A stretch of DNA of 64,000 bases, from assembly GCF_001420595.1 (NCBI RefSeq), contig NZ_LJIX01000006.1:1987361-2051360 (forward strand), in the 5' to 3' direction. Below are positions 1 through 9,713 of the stretch, in pieces. The notes under the pieces are model-generated. The model was not told the DNA's origin, made no database searches, and saw only the letters and a list, made by a program, of their open reading frames with translations. Made by a program: the position numbers and the translations under genes. Position 1 is the first letter of the stretch, and every line of letters starts with the position of its first letter. This stretch comes from Cytobacillus solani (GTDB taxonomy: Bacteria > Bacillota > Bacilli > Bacillales > Cytobacillaceae).

Positions 1-401
1 AAATGGCATTAACTGCTGGTGCGACATTTGTTGCCCAAAGCTTCTCTACTGACCTTAAGGATCTGACGGCATTAATCGAAGCTGGTATTAAACATGAAGG
101 CTTCTCTTTAATTAACGTGTTTAGCCCTTGTGTTACTTATAATAAAGTGAACACTTATGACTGGTTTAAAGAGAATTTAACAAAATTAAGTGATGTTGAA
201 GGCTATGATTCTTCTAATAAATCAATGGCTATGCAAACTTTAATGAAGCATAATGGCTTAGTAACTGGACTTATTTATCAAGATACAGAGCGTAAATCTT
301 ATCAAGAGCTGCTAAATGGCTATTCAGAAGCTCCGTTAGTTGACGCGGACTTAACTCTAGATCAAGCACATTTTGATAAACTTGTTGACGAATTTATGTA
401 A
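1..401 (+). CDS. korB: 2-oxoacid:ferredoxin oxidoreductase beta subunit, C-terminal part
   Basis: The frame is open from the window edge and ends at TAA 399-401, so only about the last 130 residues are present. The visible part (GFSLINVFSPCVTYN followed by YDWFKENL and the tail ADLTLDQAHFDKLVDEFM) matches the C-terminal half of KorB-type beta subunits, which bind thiamine diphosphate and with KorA oxidise 2-oxoglutarate or a related 2-oxoacid using ferredoxin. In many Bacillaceae korAB lies just upstream of miaB, as here. The internal ATG at position 3 is not the true start. The family call is confident; the exact substrate is inferred. Confidence 0.85.
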   Translation, partial: MALTAGATFVAQSFSTDLKDLTALIEAGIKHEGFSLINVFSPCVTYNKVNTYDWFKENLTKLSDVEGYDSSNKSMAMQTLMKHNGLVTGLIYQDTERKSYQELLNGYSEAPLVDADLTLDQAHFDKLVDEFM

Positions 402-412
402 GAAAATGAAGA

Positions 413-442
413 TAGCCCAGGGTAAATTCCTGGGTTATTTTT
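413..442 (+). terminator. Rho-independent terminator after korB
   Basis: A CCCAGG/CCTGGG stem with a 7-nt loop is followed by TTATTTTTT just after the korB stop codon. Confidence 0.8.
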
Positions 443-751
443 TATGAACGCTTTCTAAGATTGTTCTTTAATAACTTTTATTATATGTGATAATCGTCAC
501 GTTCAAATTAGATGAATTCGTATAATATTATTATTTGTGAATAGGTACATACCATTTGTTTGAATTGAATTTACAGCAGCGAGTGATCAATAGTCCCATA
601 GGAGGATTTCTATTGTTTTCAATGCATAAAGGCTTTATACTATAATAATGTGTGTAGTTAATCTTAATTACGATAATATTTTTTATTATAAAAGCTTAGG
701 TATTCCAATAGATTTTCTCGCAGGTACAAAAGAGAGAAAGGGGACAAAAAA
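443..751. other. Intergenic region upstream of miaB
   Basis: About 310 bp of A/T-rich sequence without a convincing ORF. It should hold the miaB promoter; I could not assign -35/-10 boxes with confidence. Confidence 0.5.
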
Positions 752-2296
752 ATGAATGAAAAACAACGACTAGAAGGTCAACAAGTGCAAACAGCTAATC
801 CATCGGACAAAAAATCCGAAAAGGATTATAGCAAATATTTTGAAGCGGTGTATACTCCTCCATCCTTAAAGGAAGCGAAGAAGCGCGGAAAAGAAGAAGT
901 AGCCTATCATAAGGATTTTGATATTCCACAAGAATTTCATGGGATGGGAAATGGACGAAAGTTCTATATCCGTACGTATGGCTGTCAAATGAACGAGCAT
1001 GATACGGAAGTTATGGCGGGGATTTTCCTAGGACTAGGCTATGAACCGACCGATACTGTAGAGGATGCAAATGTAATATTATTAAATACATGTGCAATCC
1101 GTGAAAATGCAGAGAATAAAGTCTTTGGTGAGCTTGGTCACTTAAAGCACTTGAAAAAAGAAAAACCAGACTTGCTTCTAGGTGTATGTGGATGTATGTC
1201 CCAGGAAGAGTCAGTAGTTAACAAAATTTTAAAAACGTATAATCAAGTAGATATTATCTTTGGAACACATAATATTCATCGCCTGCCAAACATATTGCAT
1301 GAAGCATATATGTCAAAGGAAATGGTTGTAGAAGTATGGTCTAAAGAAGGAGATGTTATTGAAAACCTTCCGAAGGTTCGTCAAGGAAATATTAAAGCAT
1401 GGGTTAATATTATGTATGGCTGTGATAAGTTCTGTACGTATTGTATTGTTCCTTATACACGTGGAAAAGAGCGCAGTCGCCGTCCCGAAGATATCATTCA
1501 AGAGGTTAGACAATTAGCTGCACAAGGATATCAAGAGATAACCCTTCTTGGACAAAATGTGAATGCATACGGGAAAGACTTTGAAGATATTCAATATGGT
1601 CTAGGGGATCTAATGGATGAAATTCGTAAAATTGATATTCCACGTATCCGTTTTACAACCAGTCATCCTCGCGATTTTGATGATCAATTAATTGAAGTAT
1701 TGGCAAAAGGCGGAAATCTCGTTGAACATATTCATCTGCCAGTTCAATCTGGATCAAATGAAGTTCTTAAAATCATGGCACGTAAATATACGAGAGAACA
1801 TTATTTAGAGCTTATTCGTAAAATCAAAGCCGCTGTTCCAGGGGCAACATTTACGACTGATATTATTGTTGGCTATCCAAATGAAACGGATGAGCAGTTT
1901 GAAGAAACACTTTCACTCTATCGTGAAGTTGGCTATGAAGCTGCTTATACGTTCATCTATTCCCCACGGGAAGGAACACCTGCTGCAAAAATGCAGGATA
2001 ATGTTCCGATGGAAGTGAAAAAAGAGCGTCTACAGCGTTTAAATGCACTTGTAAATGAGCTTTCTGCTGAAGCGATGAAAAAATATCAAGACCAGATCGT
2101 CGAAGTTCTAGTCGAAGGTGAAAGCAAGAATAATCCGGATGTACTCGCAGGATATACAAGAAAAAATAAACTAGTCAACTTTATTGGACCAAAATCAGCT
2201 ATTGGTAAAATGGTTAAGGTAAAAGTTACTGATGCGAAAACATGGTCCTTAAACGGAGAAATGATAGAAGAACTTAATGCGGTAGAGGTGGAGTAA
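752..2296 (+). CDS. miaB: tRNA-2-methylthio-N6-dimethylallyladenosine synthase MiaB
   Basis: A 514-residue radical-SAM methylthiotransferase that adds the 2-methylthio group to i6A37 of tRNAs reading UNN codons. The N-terminal UPF0004 domain carries cysteines at about 78, 114 and 148 for the auxiliary [4Fe-4S] cluster. The radical-SAM motif CDKFCTYC has cysteines 224, 228 and 231. A TRAM domain fills the last 70 residues. The ATG at 752 is preceded by GAAAGGGG. An N-terminal charged extension of about 65 residues is typical of the Bacillus protein. It is followed after 1 bp by ymcA, an arrangement kept in Bacillaceae. Its substrate modification (i6A) is made by MiaA, encoded at the other end of this window. 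Confidence 0.98.
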   Translation: MNEKQRLEGQQVQTANPSDKKSEKDYSKYFEAVYTPPSLKEAKKRGKEEVAYHKDFDIPQEFHGMGNGRKFYIRTYGCQMNEHDTEVMAGIFLGLGYEPTDTVEDANVILLNTCAIRENAENKVFGELGHLKHLKKEKPDLLLGVCGCMSQEESVVNKILKTYNQVDIIFGTHNIHRLPNILHEAYMSKEMVVEVWSKEGDVIENLPKVRQGNIKAWVNIMYGCDKFCTYCIVPYTRGKERSRRPEDIIQEVRQLAAQGYQEITLLGQNVNAYGKDFEDIQYGLGDLMDEIRKIDIPRIRFTTSHPRDFDDQLIEVLAKGGNLVEHIHLPVQSGSNEVLKIMARKYTREHYLELIRKIKAAVPGATFTTDIIVGYPNETDEQFEETLSLYREVGYEAAYTFIYSPREGTPAAKMQDNVPMEVKKERLQRLNALVNELSAEAMKKYQDQIVEVLVEGESKNNPDVLAGYTRKNKLVNFIGPKSAIGKMVKVKVTDAKTWSLNGEMIEELNAVEVE

Positions 2297-2297
2297 A

Positions 2298-2729
2298 ATG
2301 GCGAAGTATACTAAAGATGACATTATTGCCCGAGCAAGAGAGCTTGCACGAATGATTGCAGAAACTGAAGAAGTAGATTTTTTCAAGCGTGCGGAAGCAC
2401 AAATCAACGAAAATGAAAAAGTACGTGCGACGATTTCGAATATTAAAGGGTTGCAAAAACAAGCGGTAAACCTACAGCACTTTGGTAAGAAAGAAGCATT
2501 GAAAAAAACAGAAGATAAGCTAGAAGCCCTTCAAAATGAATTAGATGAAATTCCAGTTGTTCAGGAATTTAAGCAATCTCAAATTGAAGTGAATGAATTG
2601 CTGCAAATGGTTGCTAACACTATTTCCAACACCGTGACCGACGAAGTGATCCTTTCAACAGGTGGAGACTTGTTAAGCGGTGAAACAGGCTCACAAATAA
2701 AAAATAGCGATTGCTCACATCATCAATAG
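2298..2729 (+). CDS. ymcA: RicA/YmcA, RicAFT complex subunit
   Basis: A 143-residue helical protein of the YmcA/YlbF family starting ARELARMIAETEEVDFFKRAE. In B. subtilis RicA (YmcA), RicF (YlbF) and RicT (YaaT) form an Fe-S-containing complex that promotes RNase Y-dependent mRNA processing and is needed for biofilm formation, competence and sporulation. The ATG lies 1 bp after the miaB stop, with GAGGTGGAG inside the end of miaB as ribosome binding site, so the two are co-transcribed. The C-terminal tail has one Cys followed by His-His (NSDCSHHQ). The stop codon directly abuts the 158-bp repeat array, so the tail may have been shaped by that insertion; this is inference. Confidence 0.95.
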   Translation: MAKYTKDDIIARARELARMIAETEEVDFFKRAEAQINENEKVRATISNIKGLQKQAVNLQHFGKKEALKKTEDKLEALQNELDEIPVVQEFKQSQIEVNELLQMVANTISNTVTDEVILSTGGDLLSGETGSQIKNSDCSHHQ

Positions 2730-2730
2730 A

Positions 2731-3204
2731 AATGCGGAAGCGCCTTGCTCATTGCCGTACGGACTGGAAGAGCCCTGACTGAGATAAAGGAAACACGATA
2801 AGCCAGTAGGCGAATCAATGTTGACTTATCGTAGGGAGGGGATCTGAAGTACGATAGGCGATAGGCGCTGTAGCACAACAGAATTAGAAATGCGGAAGTG
2901 CCTTGCTCATCGCCGTACGGACTGGAAGAGCCCTGACTGAGATAAAGGAAACACGATAAGCCAGTAGGCGAATCAATGTTGACTTATCGTAGGGAGGGGA
3001 TCTGAAGTACGATAGGCGATAGGCGCTGTAGCAAGACAGAATTAGAAATGCGGAAGTGCCTTGCTCATCGCCGTACGGACTGGAAGAGCCCTGACTGAGA
3101 TAAAGGAAACACGATAAGCCAGTAGGCGAATCAATGTTGACTTATCGTAGGGAGGGGATCTGAAGTACGATAGGCGTTAGGCGCTGTAGCAAGACAGAAT
3201 TAGA
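2731..3204. repeat. Three tandem copies of a 158-bp intergenic repeat
   Basis: Units begin at 2731, 2889 and 3047 with AATGCGGAAG and are nearly identical; a fourth, aborted start is seen at about 3205. Each unit can fold on itself: its outer ends (GCGCCTTGCTCATCGCC... and ...GGCGATAGGCGC) are roughly complementary, and the inner CGATAAG/CTTATCG pair. This looks like a non-coding, MITE-like or bcr-like element that has expanded in tandem between ymcA and the next gene. Confidence 0.9.
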
Positions 3205-3230
3205 AGTGTGAAACCGCCTTTCTAGCCGGA

Positions 3231-3262
3231 AAACCCCCTGACATTATGTCAGGGGGTTTCTC
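3231..3262. terminator. Strong hairpin terminator between ymcA and the minus-strand gene at 3308
   Basis: A perfect AAACCCCCTGACA / TGTCAGGGGGTTT stem follows the repeat array. It could end transcripts from both sides, as the flanking genes converge. Confidence 0.85.
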
Positions 3263-3307
3263 TATATAAAAAAGGAGGTATAATCGGCCTGGTTTGGGTT
3301 GTGGAGG

Positions 3308-3664
3308 CTAATTATTTCTAAGCAGTTCAACTGCCCTTAAAAACTCTTTCCGGTACTCTTGCTGTTCTTGTAACGCAGCATTAAGAGTTGAAAGTAGAGA
3401 CTCATTTAAAATTCTCGTACCATTTTGATTTGAATCATTGCCCAAATAGTTGAGAAGGAAGGTATATACGAGAAGCAAGGTTGAGTAATTATCAACGTAA
3501 GTTAAATTGATGGCACGGCCACCCATACCGCCTGCAGCATGGTTATTAATAGAGGGGATACCAGCTTCCGCAGCCATTTCAAGCAGTTCTTCAGGAACCC
3601 CAAGTTGTTTGAGCACTTCAGGATCTAATTGTAACTTCTCTTTCTTTTTACTTCTATCAATCAT
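3308..3664 (-). CDS. Small protein of unknown function, first of three minus-strand genes before cotE
   Basis: I choose the ATG at 3664 (MIDRSKKKEKLQLD), 118 residues, because AGGGAGGT sits 7 nt upstream; an in-frame start at 3691 lies before that site. The N-terminus is charged. The middle is Gly/Ala rich (NHAAGGMGGRAINLTYVDNYS). The C-terminal half contains a hydrophobic stretch and a helix rich in Gln and Glu. I do not recognise a family. Its position between ymcA and cotE, next to two similarly small genes with very strong ribosome binding sites, hints at a high-level or spore-related product; that is inference only. Confidence 0.7.
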   Translation of the reverse strand: MIDRSKKKEKLQLDPEVLKQLGVPEELLEMAAEAGIPSINNHAAGGMGGRAINLTYVDNYSTLLLVYTFLLNYLGNDSNQNGTRILNESLLSTLNAALQEQQEYRKEFLRAVELLRNN

Positions 3665-3872
3665 TTTCCATACCTCCCTTCTCCTGGACAATCTGTGGTT
3701 CTATTTTACTTAGTTTGGGTAGAGGCTAAACTAGTCGCCTCTGCATTTCTATTAGTCTTGCTGCAGCTTCTAGCCACTCTAGGTCATAAGCCAATCTTCA
3801 AGAAAGGCATAGAACACCATATAGCATGATTTGTCTTGTGCTTGGCAGTGCGAACAAGGTGCCTTGGCTTTT

Positions 3873-4172
3873 CTATGAGTGGTTGCTTTCTACTTGATTT
3901 GCGTTGTTCACTGAAATTGCTTGTGAATCACCGCCATTTGCTACGTTGAATTGAGCAGATAGGATTGGAATATTGATTAGTGATGCATTAACTGCAAAAC
4001 CACCAAGTGAAACTGGTATTTGTACAGGGATGTTTACCTGTGGGCTATTTCCTTGTGCTGCGAAAGTAAAGGCCTTGAAGGCATCTCCGTTGCTGCTGAC
4101 GCCGTTCACTGCTTCAGGACGATTCTGAACAGGGCTAGTATGATTTTCTTCATAGCATCTATTTGACAACAT
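3873..4172 (-). CDS. Small protein of unknown function
   Basis: 99 residues from the ATG at 4172 (MLSNRCYEEN), which has GGAGGAGGTG 6 nt upstream; the longer in-frame start at 4190 would fall before it. The body from about residue 50 is a run of alternating hydrophobic and small residues (VNIPVQIPVSLGGFAVNASL) followed by IPILSAQFNVANGG, which suggests beta strands. No transmembrane helix or signal peptide is evident. It is rich in Asn, Val and Ser like some spore surface proteins, but I cannot place it in a family. Confidence 0.65.
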   Translation of the reverse strand: MLSNRCYEENHTSPVQNRPEAVNGVSSNGDAFKAFTFAAQGNSPQVNIPVQIPVSLGGFAVNASLINIPILSAQFNVANGGDSQAISVNNANQVESNHS

Positions 4173-4205
4173 ATTTCTCACCTCCTCCAAAACATTATTT
4201 TTTCC

Positions 4206-4601
4206 TTATTTTTCTTCAGTAGAATTACTACTTGTAAGATCAGTAAGATCTAAGTCAAGTAACGATACACCATTTAGTGAAAGTTTTATTTTCTTATTAT
4301 CATCAGATGTTTCAAATACTGGCAGCAATTTGCTTAGAGCAGGGATCATATTCTGAACTCCGTTTGAATCTAAAGGATTTTGGTTGAAAATCCCGTTTAA
4401 GTTTTTTAGCGGGTTAGCCGCGTTGAATAAGTTTCCGCTCATTGGATTTGCTGATAAGTTACTAAGTTTATTAGAAACAAGTCCGTTTAGTGTCTCCCCT
4501 AAATTTTTCGAAATTTTATCCGCAAATTCTCTGGCATTTTCTCCATTTATTTCTTTGCCATTAAAATTTATTTTGAAGTTGGAATTATCTAAGTTGGTCA
4601 T
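4206..4601 (-). CDS. Asn/Leu-rich small protein of unknown function
   Basis: 131 residues from the ATG at 4601 (MTNLDNSNFKINFNG). AAGGAGGTGATC, almost the full anti-SD complement, lies directly upstream; a GTG inside that site is not the start. The sequence is very rich in Asn, Leu and Ser (NLSANPMSGNLFNAANPLKN) and ends with a beta-like KIKLSLNGVSLLDLDLTDL stretch. It heads a minus-strand group with the two genes downstream (gaps of 33 and 208 bp), divergent from cotE. Function unknown. The composition and strong translation signal would fit a structural protein of the spore, as a guess. Confidence 0.65.
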   Translation of the reverse strand: MTNLDNSNFKINFNGKEINGENAREFADKISKNLGETLNGLVSNKLSNLSANPMSGNLFNAANPLKNLNGIFNQNPLDSNGVQNMIPALSKLLPVFETSDDNKKIKLSLNGVSLLDLDLTDLTSSNSTEEK

Positions 4602-4964
4602 CCTGATCACCTCCTTCTCGTTAATGTATTATATTGGTGAAAAAGCCAAGCTGTATCCGCGTTTTAATTAGGACAAACATATAATTTTTTGAAATGTTAG
4701 CAGGGAGAAACTGACGAAGGTATAAAATATGTTAGACAGCCTTGAGGGCAAAATTTTAAGAAATGGACAATTTTATAGTAATTTACTCCAAGAAATTACC
4801 TTAAGATATGTGTTCACTAATTTAGTAATATGGCACATTCGCCCTGAAAAAGCATACTATGGATTATGCCAATACATTTACCTAACATTCATCAAGAAAT
4901 ATCGCACACTAGTCTAATATCCCGCATAGGATGAATTGAAAATGAATGAGGAGGTTCGCTCGCA
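4602..4964. other. Divergent intergenic region between the small minus-strand genes and cotE
   Basis: 363 bp of A/T-rich DNA that must contain the cotE promoter(s) and the promoter of the minus-strand group. A 62-codon plus-strand ORF at 4729 lacks a ribosome binding site and is probably not a gene. Confidence 0.5.
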
Positions 4965-5513
4965 ATGGGAGAATACAGAGAGATAATAACAAAGGCGGTC
5001 GTTGCAAAGGGACGAAAGTTTACCCAGTCCAATCATACGATATGCCCTAAACACCATCCGTCAAGCATCCTTGGCTGCTGGATTATAAACCATACGTACG
5101 AGGCGAAAAAGGTCGGAAAAACAGTCGAGGTTCGCGGCTACTATGACATTAACGTTTGGTATTCCTTTGATAATAATACGAAAACAGAGGTTGTTACTGA
5201 ACGTGTTGATTATAAAGATGTCATTAAATTAAAATACCGTGATCCTGATTGCCTTGATGACCACGAAGTAGTAGCACGCGTATTGCAGCAGCCTAACTGC
5301 TGTGAATGTGTGATTTCACCAAATGGAAATAAAATTATCGTTCACGTAGAAAGAGAATTTCTCGTTGAAGTGATTGGTGAAACGAAAGTATGTGTAGCTG
5401 TTCATCATGATCAATGTGATTGTGATGACGAGGAATGGGGCTTTGATGAAGTTGAAGATGAGGCATTTGAAGATTTAAACCCCGACTTTTTAGTTGGAGA
5501 TGAAGAAGAGTAA
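4965..5513 (+). CDS. cotE: Outer spore coat morphogenetic protein CotE
   Basis: 182 residues starting [16 protein letters not shown], with the conserved blocks [11 protein letters not shown] and [12 protein letters not shown] and the acidic C-terminal tail of CotE. CotE assembles at the forespore surface and recruits the outer coat proteins. ATG at 4965 is preceded by GAGGAGGT. In B. subtilis cotE directly follows ymcA; here 2.2 kb with three small minus-strand genes and a repeat array separates them. The length matches B. subtilis CotE (181 residues). Confidence 0.97.
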   Translation: MGEYREIITKAVVAKGRKFTQSNHTICPKHHPSSILGCWIINHTYEAKKVGKTVEVRGYYDINVWYSFDNNTKTEVVTERVDYKDVIKLKYRDPDCLDDHEVVARVLQQPNCCECVISPNGNKIIVHVEREFLVEVIGETKVCVAVHHDQCDCDDEEWGFDEVEDEAFEDLNPDFLVGDEEE

Positions 5514-5515
5514 TA

Positions 5516-5546
5516 ACTAGGAGGTGTTGCTTCCTAGTTTTTTCTT
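5516..5546 (+). terminator. Terminator after cotE
   Basis: ACTAGGA/TCCTAGT stem followed by a T-run right after the cotE stop. Confidence 0.8.
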
Positions 5547-5614
5547 TTTTGTATTTAATTTTCTGTAAATTTAAATTATAATAGATGGAAAATTCAATAA
5601 TGGAGGTCATTATC

Positions 5615-6241
5615 ATGGAGAATTATTTTCTATTTATATTCATGGCATTTATGCTGATTATACTGCCTGGGCCAGACACTGCCATTATCACAAAGAATAC
5701 TATCTCTAAACGTAAAGCTGCAGGGCTACAAACAACAGCGGGTACACTGATAGCATTGCTCATTCATACAATGGCAGCTGTGTTTGGATTATCCGCTCTT
5801 ATTGTTAAATCAGCTTTTCTCTTTTCTATTCTTAAATATGCAGGTGCCGTATACCTTATTTATCTTGGCTGCAAATCCATCCTTTTTATTATAAAAAAAC
5901 AGCCGCAAGCTCCTTCAGATCCAGAACAAGTCAATAAATTTGCAAAAGAATCAAACTTCAGGCAAGGATTTTTAACGAATTTACTAAATCCAAAAGTAGC
6001 AGTTTTCTTCCTCACCTTTTTGCCTCAATTTGCAGGAAAAGGAGATCATGCATTTTTTGAATTTTTAGCACTAGGATTGACTTACACCTTATTAACATTG
6101 ATCTGGTTTTTCTTCTATATATACTTAATTCATTTTGTAAGTGATTTTATGAAGAAGCCTACTACGATGAAGGCTGTAGAAGGGCTAACAGGAGCTGTAT
6201 TAATTCTATTTGGGTTAAAATTAGCTTTGGAAAAAAACTAG
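5615..6241 (+). CDS. LysE/RhtB-family amino-acid exporter
   Basis: 208 residues from the ATG at 5615 (MENYFLFIFMAF), which has TGGAGGT 7 nt upstream; the in-frame ATG at 5585 precedes that site. About six hydrophobic segments are visible. The family signature near the N-terminus (IILPGPDTAII) and the central FRQGFLTNLLNPKVAVFFLTFLPQF block are clear. Members export amino acids or homoserine/threonine-type compounds across the membrane. Substrate cannot be told. A single-gene unit in the core region before mutS. Confidence 0.9.
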   Translation: MENYFLFIFMAFMLIILPGPDTAIITKNTISKRKAAGLQTTAGTLIALLIHTMAAVFGLSALIVKSAFLFSILKYAGAVYLIYLGCKSILFIIKKQPQAPSDPEQVNKFAKESNFRQGFLTNLLNPKVAVFFLTFLPQFAGKGDHAFFEFLALGLTYTLLTLIWFFFYIYLIHFVSDFMKKPTTMKAVEGLTGAVLILFGLKLALEKN

Positions 6242-6338
6242 TATATAGTTAAAAAGTCCTCATTTGAAATCTATGTATCCCATTATCTTCCTTCACATGC
6301 TAAAATATTTAAGTGAAAGAAGTCAAGGGGGTAGGTTT

Positions 6339-6956
6339 ATGTTCAAGAAAGTTGCATCAGACGTATTAGGGTTAAGTGATGTTGGAAGTGTAATTAAGCC
6401 TGTTGATTATGACAAAGTAGATGCAGATGATTACGTTCTTCACGAGGACAATGAAAAGATTTACTTCTTAATTAAATCGAAATCTGATGAATACTGCTTT
6501 ACAAATAAAGCGTTAATTCATTTAGATGGCACGAGCGCAATGAGTAAAAAACGGACTTTAAAACGCTACACATACAAAGAATACACGATTTCAGATGTGA
6601 TGCTTGAGACTGCAGGCACGGTCGATTTGGATGTAGAGATTAAATTTGTGATCGGTTCTGTCCATTTTTCTATTGATGTTCATAAGAAACATATTGAAGA
6701 ATTGAAAGATTTATATAAAGCACTCATTCGTATATCGGAAATTTGCCATGATAATGAAGTATCCATGTCTTACGCAGAGAAGAGCTTGGAATTAACTTCA
6801 AATACATTCAGCCGTTCAGCAGTTCCTCAGGATAATAATTTCGTAGATAACTTCAGAGTATTAAACGAAACAGCATTTAATTGGCTTATGAATAGCAGAA
6901 AGAAATACAATGTAAAAGATTTCGGGTTTGTATTTGAAAAGTATATTAATAATTGA
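6339..6956 (+). CDS. YvbH-like PH-domain protein
   Basis: 205 residues from the ATG at 6339 (MFKKVASDVLGLSDVG), preceded by AAGGGGGTAGG. The N-terminal 125 residues match the bacterial pleckstrin-homology domain of the YvbH type (DYVLHEDNEKIYFLIKSKSD, then FTNKALIHLDGTSA). The C-terminal region corresponds to the helical YvbH extension. The family is widespread in Bacillus, cytosolic, and without a proven function. Earlier in-frame starts lack a ribosome binding site. Confidence 0.85.
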   Translation: MFKKVASDVLGLSDVGSVIKPVDYDKVDADDYVLHEDNEKIYFLIKSKSDEYCFTNKALIHLDGTSAMSKKRTLKRYTYKEYTISDVMLETAGTVDLDVEIKFVIGSVHFSIDVHKKHIEELKDLYKALIRISEICHDNEVSMSYAEKSLELTSNTFSRSAVPQDNNFVDNFRVLNETAFNWLMNSRKKYNVKDFGFVFEKYINN

Positions 6957-6963
6957 TTTGAAC

Positions 6964-7003
6964 AAAGCAGCGGTCTATTTTTTAAGATCCTGCTTTTCTT
7001 TGT
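6964..7003 (+). terminator. Probable terminator upstream of mutS
   Basis: AAAGCAG...CTGCTTT stem with a long loop and flanking T-runs. Confidence 0.55.
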
Positions 7004-7082
7004 TTTGAGAAACAAAATTAAATAATACTTATGCTATAATAGGATTATAAAAAAAGTTACATTTGAACATTTGGAGGACACT

Positions 7083-9686
7083 ATGGCAGCTTATACGCCT
7101 ATGATACAGCAATACTTGAGAGTAAAGGCAGATTACGAGGATGCCTTTTTATTTTTTCGTCTTGGAGATTTTTACGAGATGTTTTTCGATGATGCCATTA
7201 AAGCATCACAAGAGCTAGAAATTACATTAACGAGCAGAGAAGGCGGCTCAGAAGACCGAATTCCGATGTGCGGAGTTCCGTATCACTCTGCACCACAATA
7301 CATTGAACAATTAGTTGATCGTGGATATAAAGTAGCCATTTGTGAACAAACGGAGGATCCGAAACAGGCAAAGGGTGTCGTAAAAAGGGAAGTCGTTCAG
7401 TTAATAACGCCGGGAACAATGATGGAAGGCAAGGGCCTTCATGAGAAGGAAAATAATTTTATTGCGACAATCAGTTATTTTGCTGATAACACCTTTGGAT
7501 TTGCTTACAATGACCTCTCGACTGGAGAAACGAAGGTCACCATGCTTAGCTCAGGTTTTGATGAAGTATTGAATGAACTATCCATTTCAGGTGCGAAAGA
7601 ACTAATTATTGCCCGGGATTTCAATGGAGATTGGCAGCGGAAAATGAAAGAAAGGTCTATTCTAACCATCTCGTTCGAAGAAGATTGCACGGGTAAAGAT
7701 AGCTATCAGCCTTTACTTGAGGAGATTAGTCAGGACAAGCTTCATCAAACAACAGCTAGACTATTTAACTATTTATACCGTACACAAAAAAGAAGTTTAG
7801 ATCACTTACAGAAGGTTTCTACCTATCAAACAAATCAATACATGAAAATTGATTATTTTTCCAAGAGGAACTTGGAGTTAACAGAAACAATTCGTTCTAA
7901 AGGGAAAAAGGGATCTTTGCTATGGCTGCTTGATGAAACAAAAACGGCCATGGGTGGTCGGCTTTTAAAGCAATGGGTTGACCGTCCTCTTGTGAATGAG
8001 CAGGAAATCATTCGCAGACAAACACTTGTTGAAACCTTAATAGCAGCCTTTTTTGAACGTGAAGAATTAAGAGAGAAGCTGAAAGAAGTCTATGATCTTG
8101 AACGCCTTGCTGGCAGAGTAGCATTCGGCAATGTAAATGCGCGTGATTTAGTTCAATTAAGACGTTCATTGCTCCAGATTCCTAATTTGAAAGAAGTACT
8201 CAGAAAGCTTTCTAATCATGAAGCGGAAATGCTTGCAGAACGGCTAGATGCCTGTGAAGAGGTTGTCGATCTCCTGGAACGTGCAATTGTAGAAAATCCG
8301 CCACTGTCGATTAAAGACGGGAACATGATCAAGGATGGATACCATGAGCAATTGGACCAATATCGTGATGCTACAAGAAATGGGAAAACTTGGATCGCTC
8401 AGCTTGAAAAACAGGAGCGGGAAAAAACAGGCATCAAATCTTTGAAGGTCGGTTATAATCGTGTGTTTGGTTATTATATTGAAGTCACGAGAGCAAATTT
8501 GCACCTTTTAAAGGAAGGGCAATATGAGCGGAAGCAAACATTAACTAATGCGGAACGTTTTATAACCCCTGATTTAAAAGAAAAAGAAGCACTTATTTTG
8601 CAAGCGGAAGAAAAAAGTGTGGAGTTGGAATACCAATTATTTACCTCAGTCCGTGAGCATGTGAAGGAATTTATCCCAAGATTGCAAGCTCTGGCAAAAT
8701 CAATAAGTGAACTCGATGTCCTGCAATGCTTTGCAACAGTAAGTGAAGAGAGACATTATGTGAAGCCTTCATTCACTAAGGAAAGAAAAATTGTAATTAA
8801 GGATGGCAGACACGCAGTTGTTGAGAAGGTTATGAACGCGCAAGAGTATGTGCCTAATGATTGTTATATGGATGCAGATCGTGAAATGCTGCTTATAACG
8901 GGACCGAATATGTCTGGTAAAAGTACGTATATGAGACAAATTGCTTTAACTGCTATTTTAGGACAAATTGGCTGCTTCGTCCCTGCATCAGAAGCCATAC
9001 TGCCTATATTTGATCAAGTATTTACAAGAATTGGCGCAGCAGATGATCTCATCTCCGGTCAAAGTACATTTATGGTAGAGATGCTCGAAGCGCGTAATGC
9101 GATTGTTAATGCTACTCAGGATAGCCTTATTCTTTTTGATGAAATAGGCCGTGGAACATCAACCTATGATGGCATGGCGTTAGCACAAGCAATTATCGAA
9201 TATATTCATAATCGTCTAGGTGCAAAAACTTTATTTTCTACTCATTATCACGAATTGACTGTCTTAGAGGAAGAACTTCCAATGGTCAAAAATGTACATG
9301 TCAGTGCAATCGAGCAAAATGGAAAAGTTGTTTTTCTTCATAAAATAAAAGAAGGAGCAGCAGACAGAAGCTATGGAATTCACGTAGCACAGCTTGCTGA
9401 GCTTCCTGAAGAGCTGATTACAAGGGCGAATGAAATTTTAGCTAAACTTGAACAGACAGATGAACAGATAAAGCAGCCTTCCACTGTGAAGAATCAGAAT
9501 AAAATAGCAGAAAAAAATGAGGCCCAGCTTTCCTTCTTTGATGAACCAACTGAAAAGAAAACTGCTGTATTAAGTACGAAAGAAAAACGGATTATTGAAA
9601 AAGTCAAAGATATTGATATTTTAGATATGACACCAATGGAAGCACTAAATACGCTATATGAATTACACAAAAAATTAAAAGGGTAA
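7083..9686 (+). CDS. mutS: DNA mismatch recognition protein MutS
   Basis: 867 residues from the ATG at 7083 ([12 protein letters not shown]), with GGAGG just upstream; an in-frame TTG at 7071 overlaps that site. The mismatch-binding Phe-X-Glu motif is at F30-Y-E32. The ATPase domain has Walker [10 protein letters not shown] near residue 606, the [14 protein letters not shown] loop, Walker [12 protein letters not shown] and FSTHYHELT. MutS binds mispairs and recruits MutL in post-replicative repair. It is followed 27 bp later by mutL, forming the usual mutSL operon. All domains are intact. Confidence 0.98.
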   Translation: MAAYTPMIQQYLRVKADYEDAFLFFRLGDFYEMFFDDAIKASQELEITLTSREGGSEDRIPMCGVPYHSAPQYIEQLVDRGYKVAICEQTEDPKQAKGVVKREVVQLITPGTMMEGKGLHEKENNFIATISYFADNTFGFAYNDLSTGETKVTMLSSGFDEVLNELSISGAKELIIARDFNGDWQRKMKERSILTISFEEDCTGKDSYQPLLEEISQDKLHQTTARLFNYLYRTQKRSLDHLQKVSTYQTNQYMKIDYFSKRNLELTETIRSKGKKGSLLWLLDETKTAMGGRLLKQWVDRPLVNEQEIIRRQTLVETLIAAFFEREELREKLKEVYDLERLAGRVAFGNVNARDLVQLRRSLLQIPNLKEVLRKLSNHEAEMLAERLDACEEVVDLLERAIVENPPLSIKDGNMIKDGYHEQLDQYRDATRNGKTWIAQLEKQEREKTGIKSLKVGYNRVFGYYIEVTRANLHLLKEGQYERKQTLTNAERFITPDLKEKEALILQAEEKSVELEYQLFTSVREHVKEFIPRLQALAKSISELDVLQCFATVSEERHYVKPSFTKERKIVIKDGRHAVVEKVMNAQEYVPNDCYMDADREMLLITGPNMSGKSTYMRQIALTAILGQIGCFVPASEAILPIFDQVFTRIGAADDLISGQSTFMVEMLEARNAIVNATQDSLILFDEIGRGTSTYDGMALAQAIIEYIHNRLGAKTLFSTHYHELTVLEEELPMVKNVHVSAIEQNGKVVFLHKIKEGAADRSYGIHVAQLAELPEELITRANEILAKLEQTDEQIKQPSTVKNQNKIAEKNEAQLSFFDEPTEKKTAVLSTKEKRIIEKVKDIDILDMTPMEALNTLYELHKKLKG

Positions 9687-9713
9687 ACCTGTTTGAATAT
9701 GGAGGTGTAGGCA

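Noticed and set aside
2731-3204. Possible CRISPR array
   Set aside because: Three 158-bp units are contiguous, without spacers of constant length, and no cas gene is in the window.
4729-4917. 62-codon plus-strand ORF upstream of cotE
   Set aside because: No ribosome binding site, no recognisable sequence, and it fills the expected promoter region of cotE.
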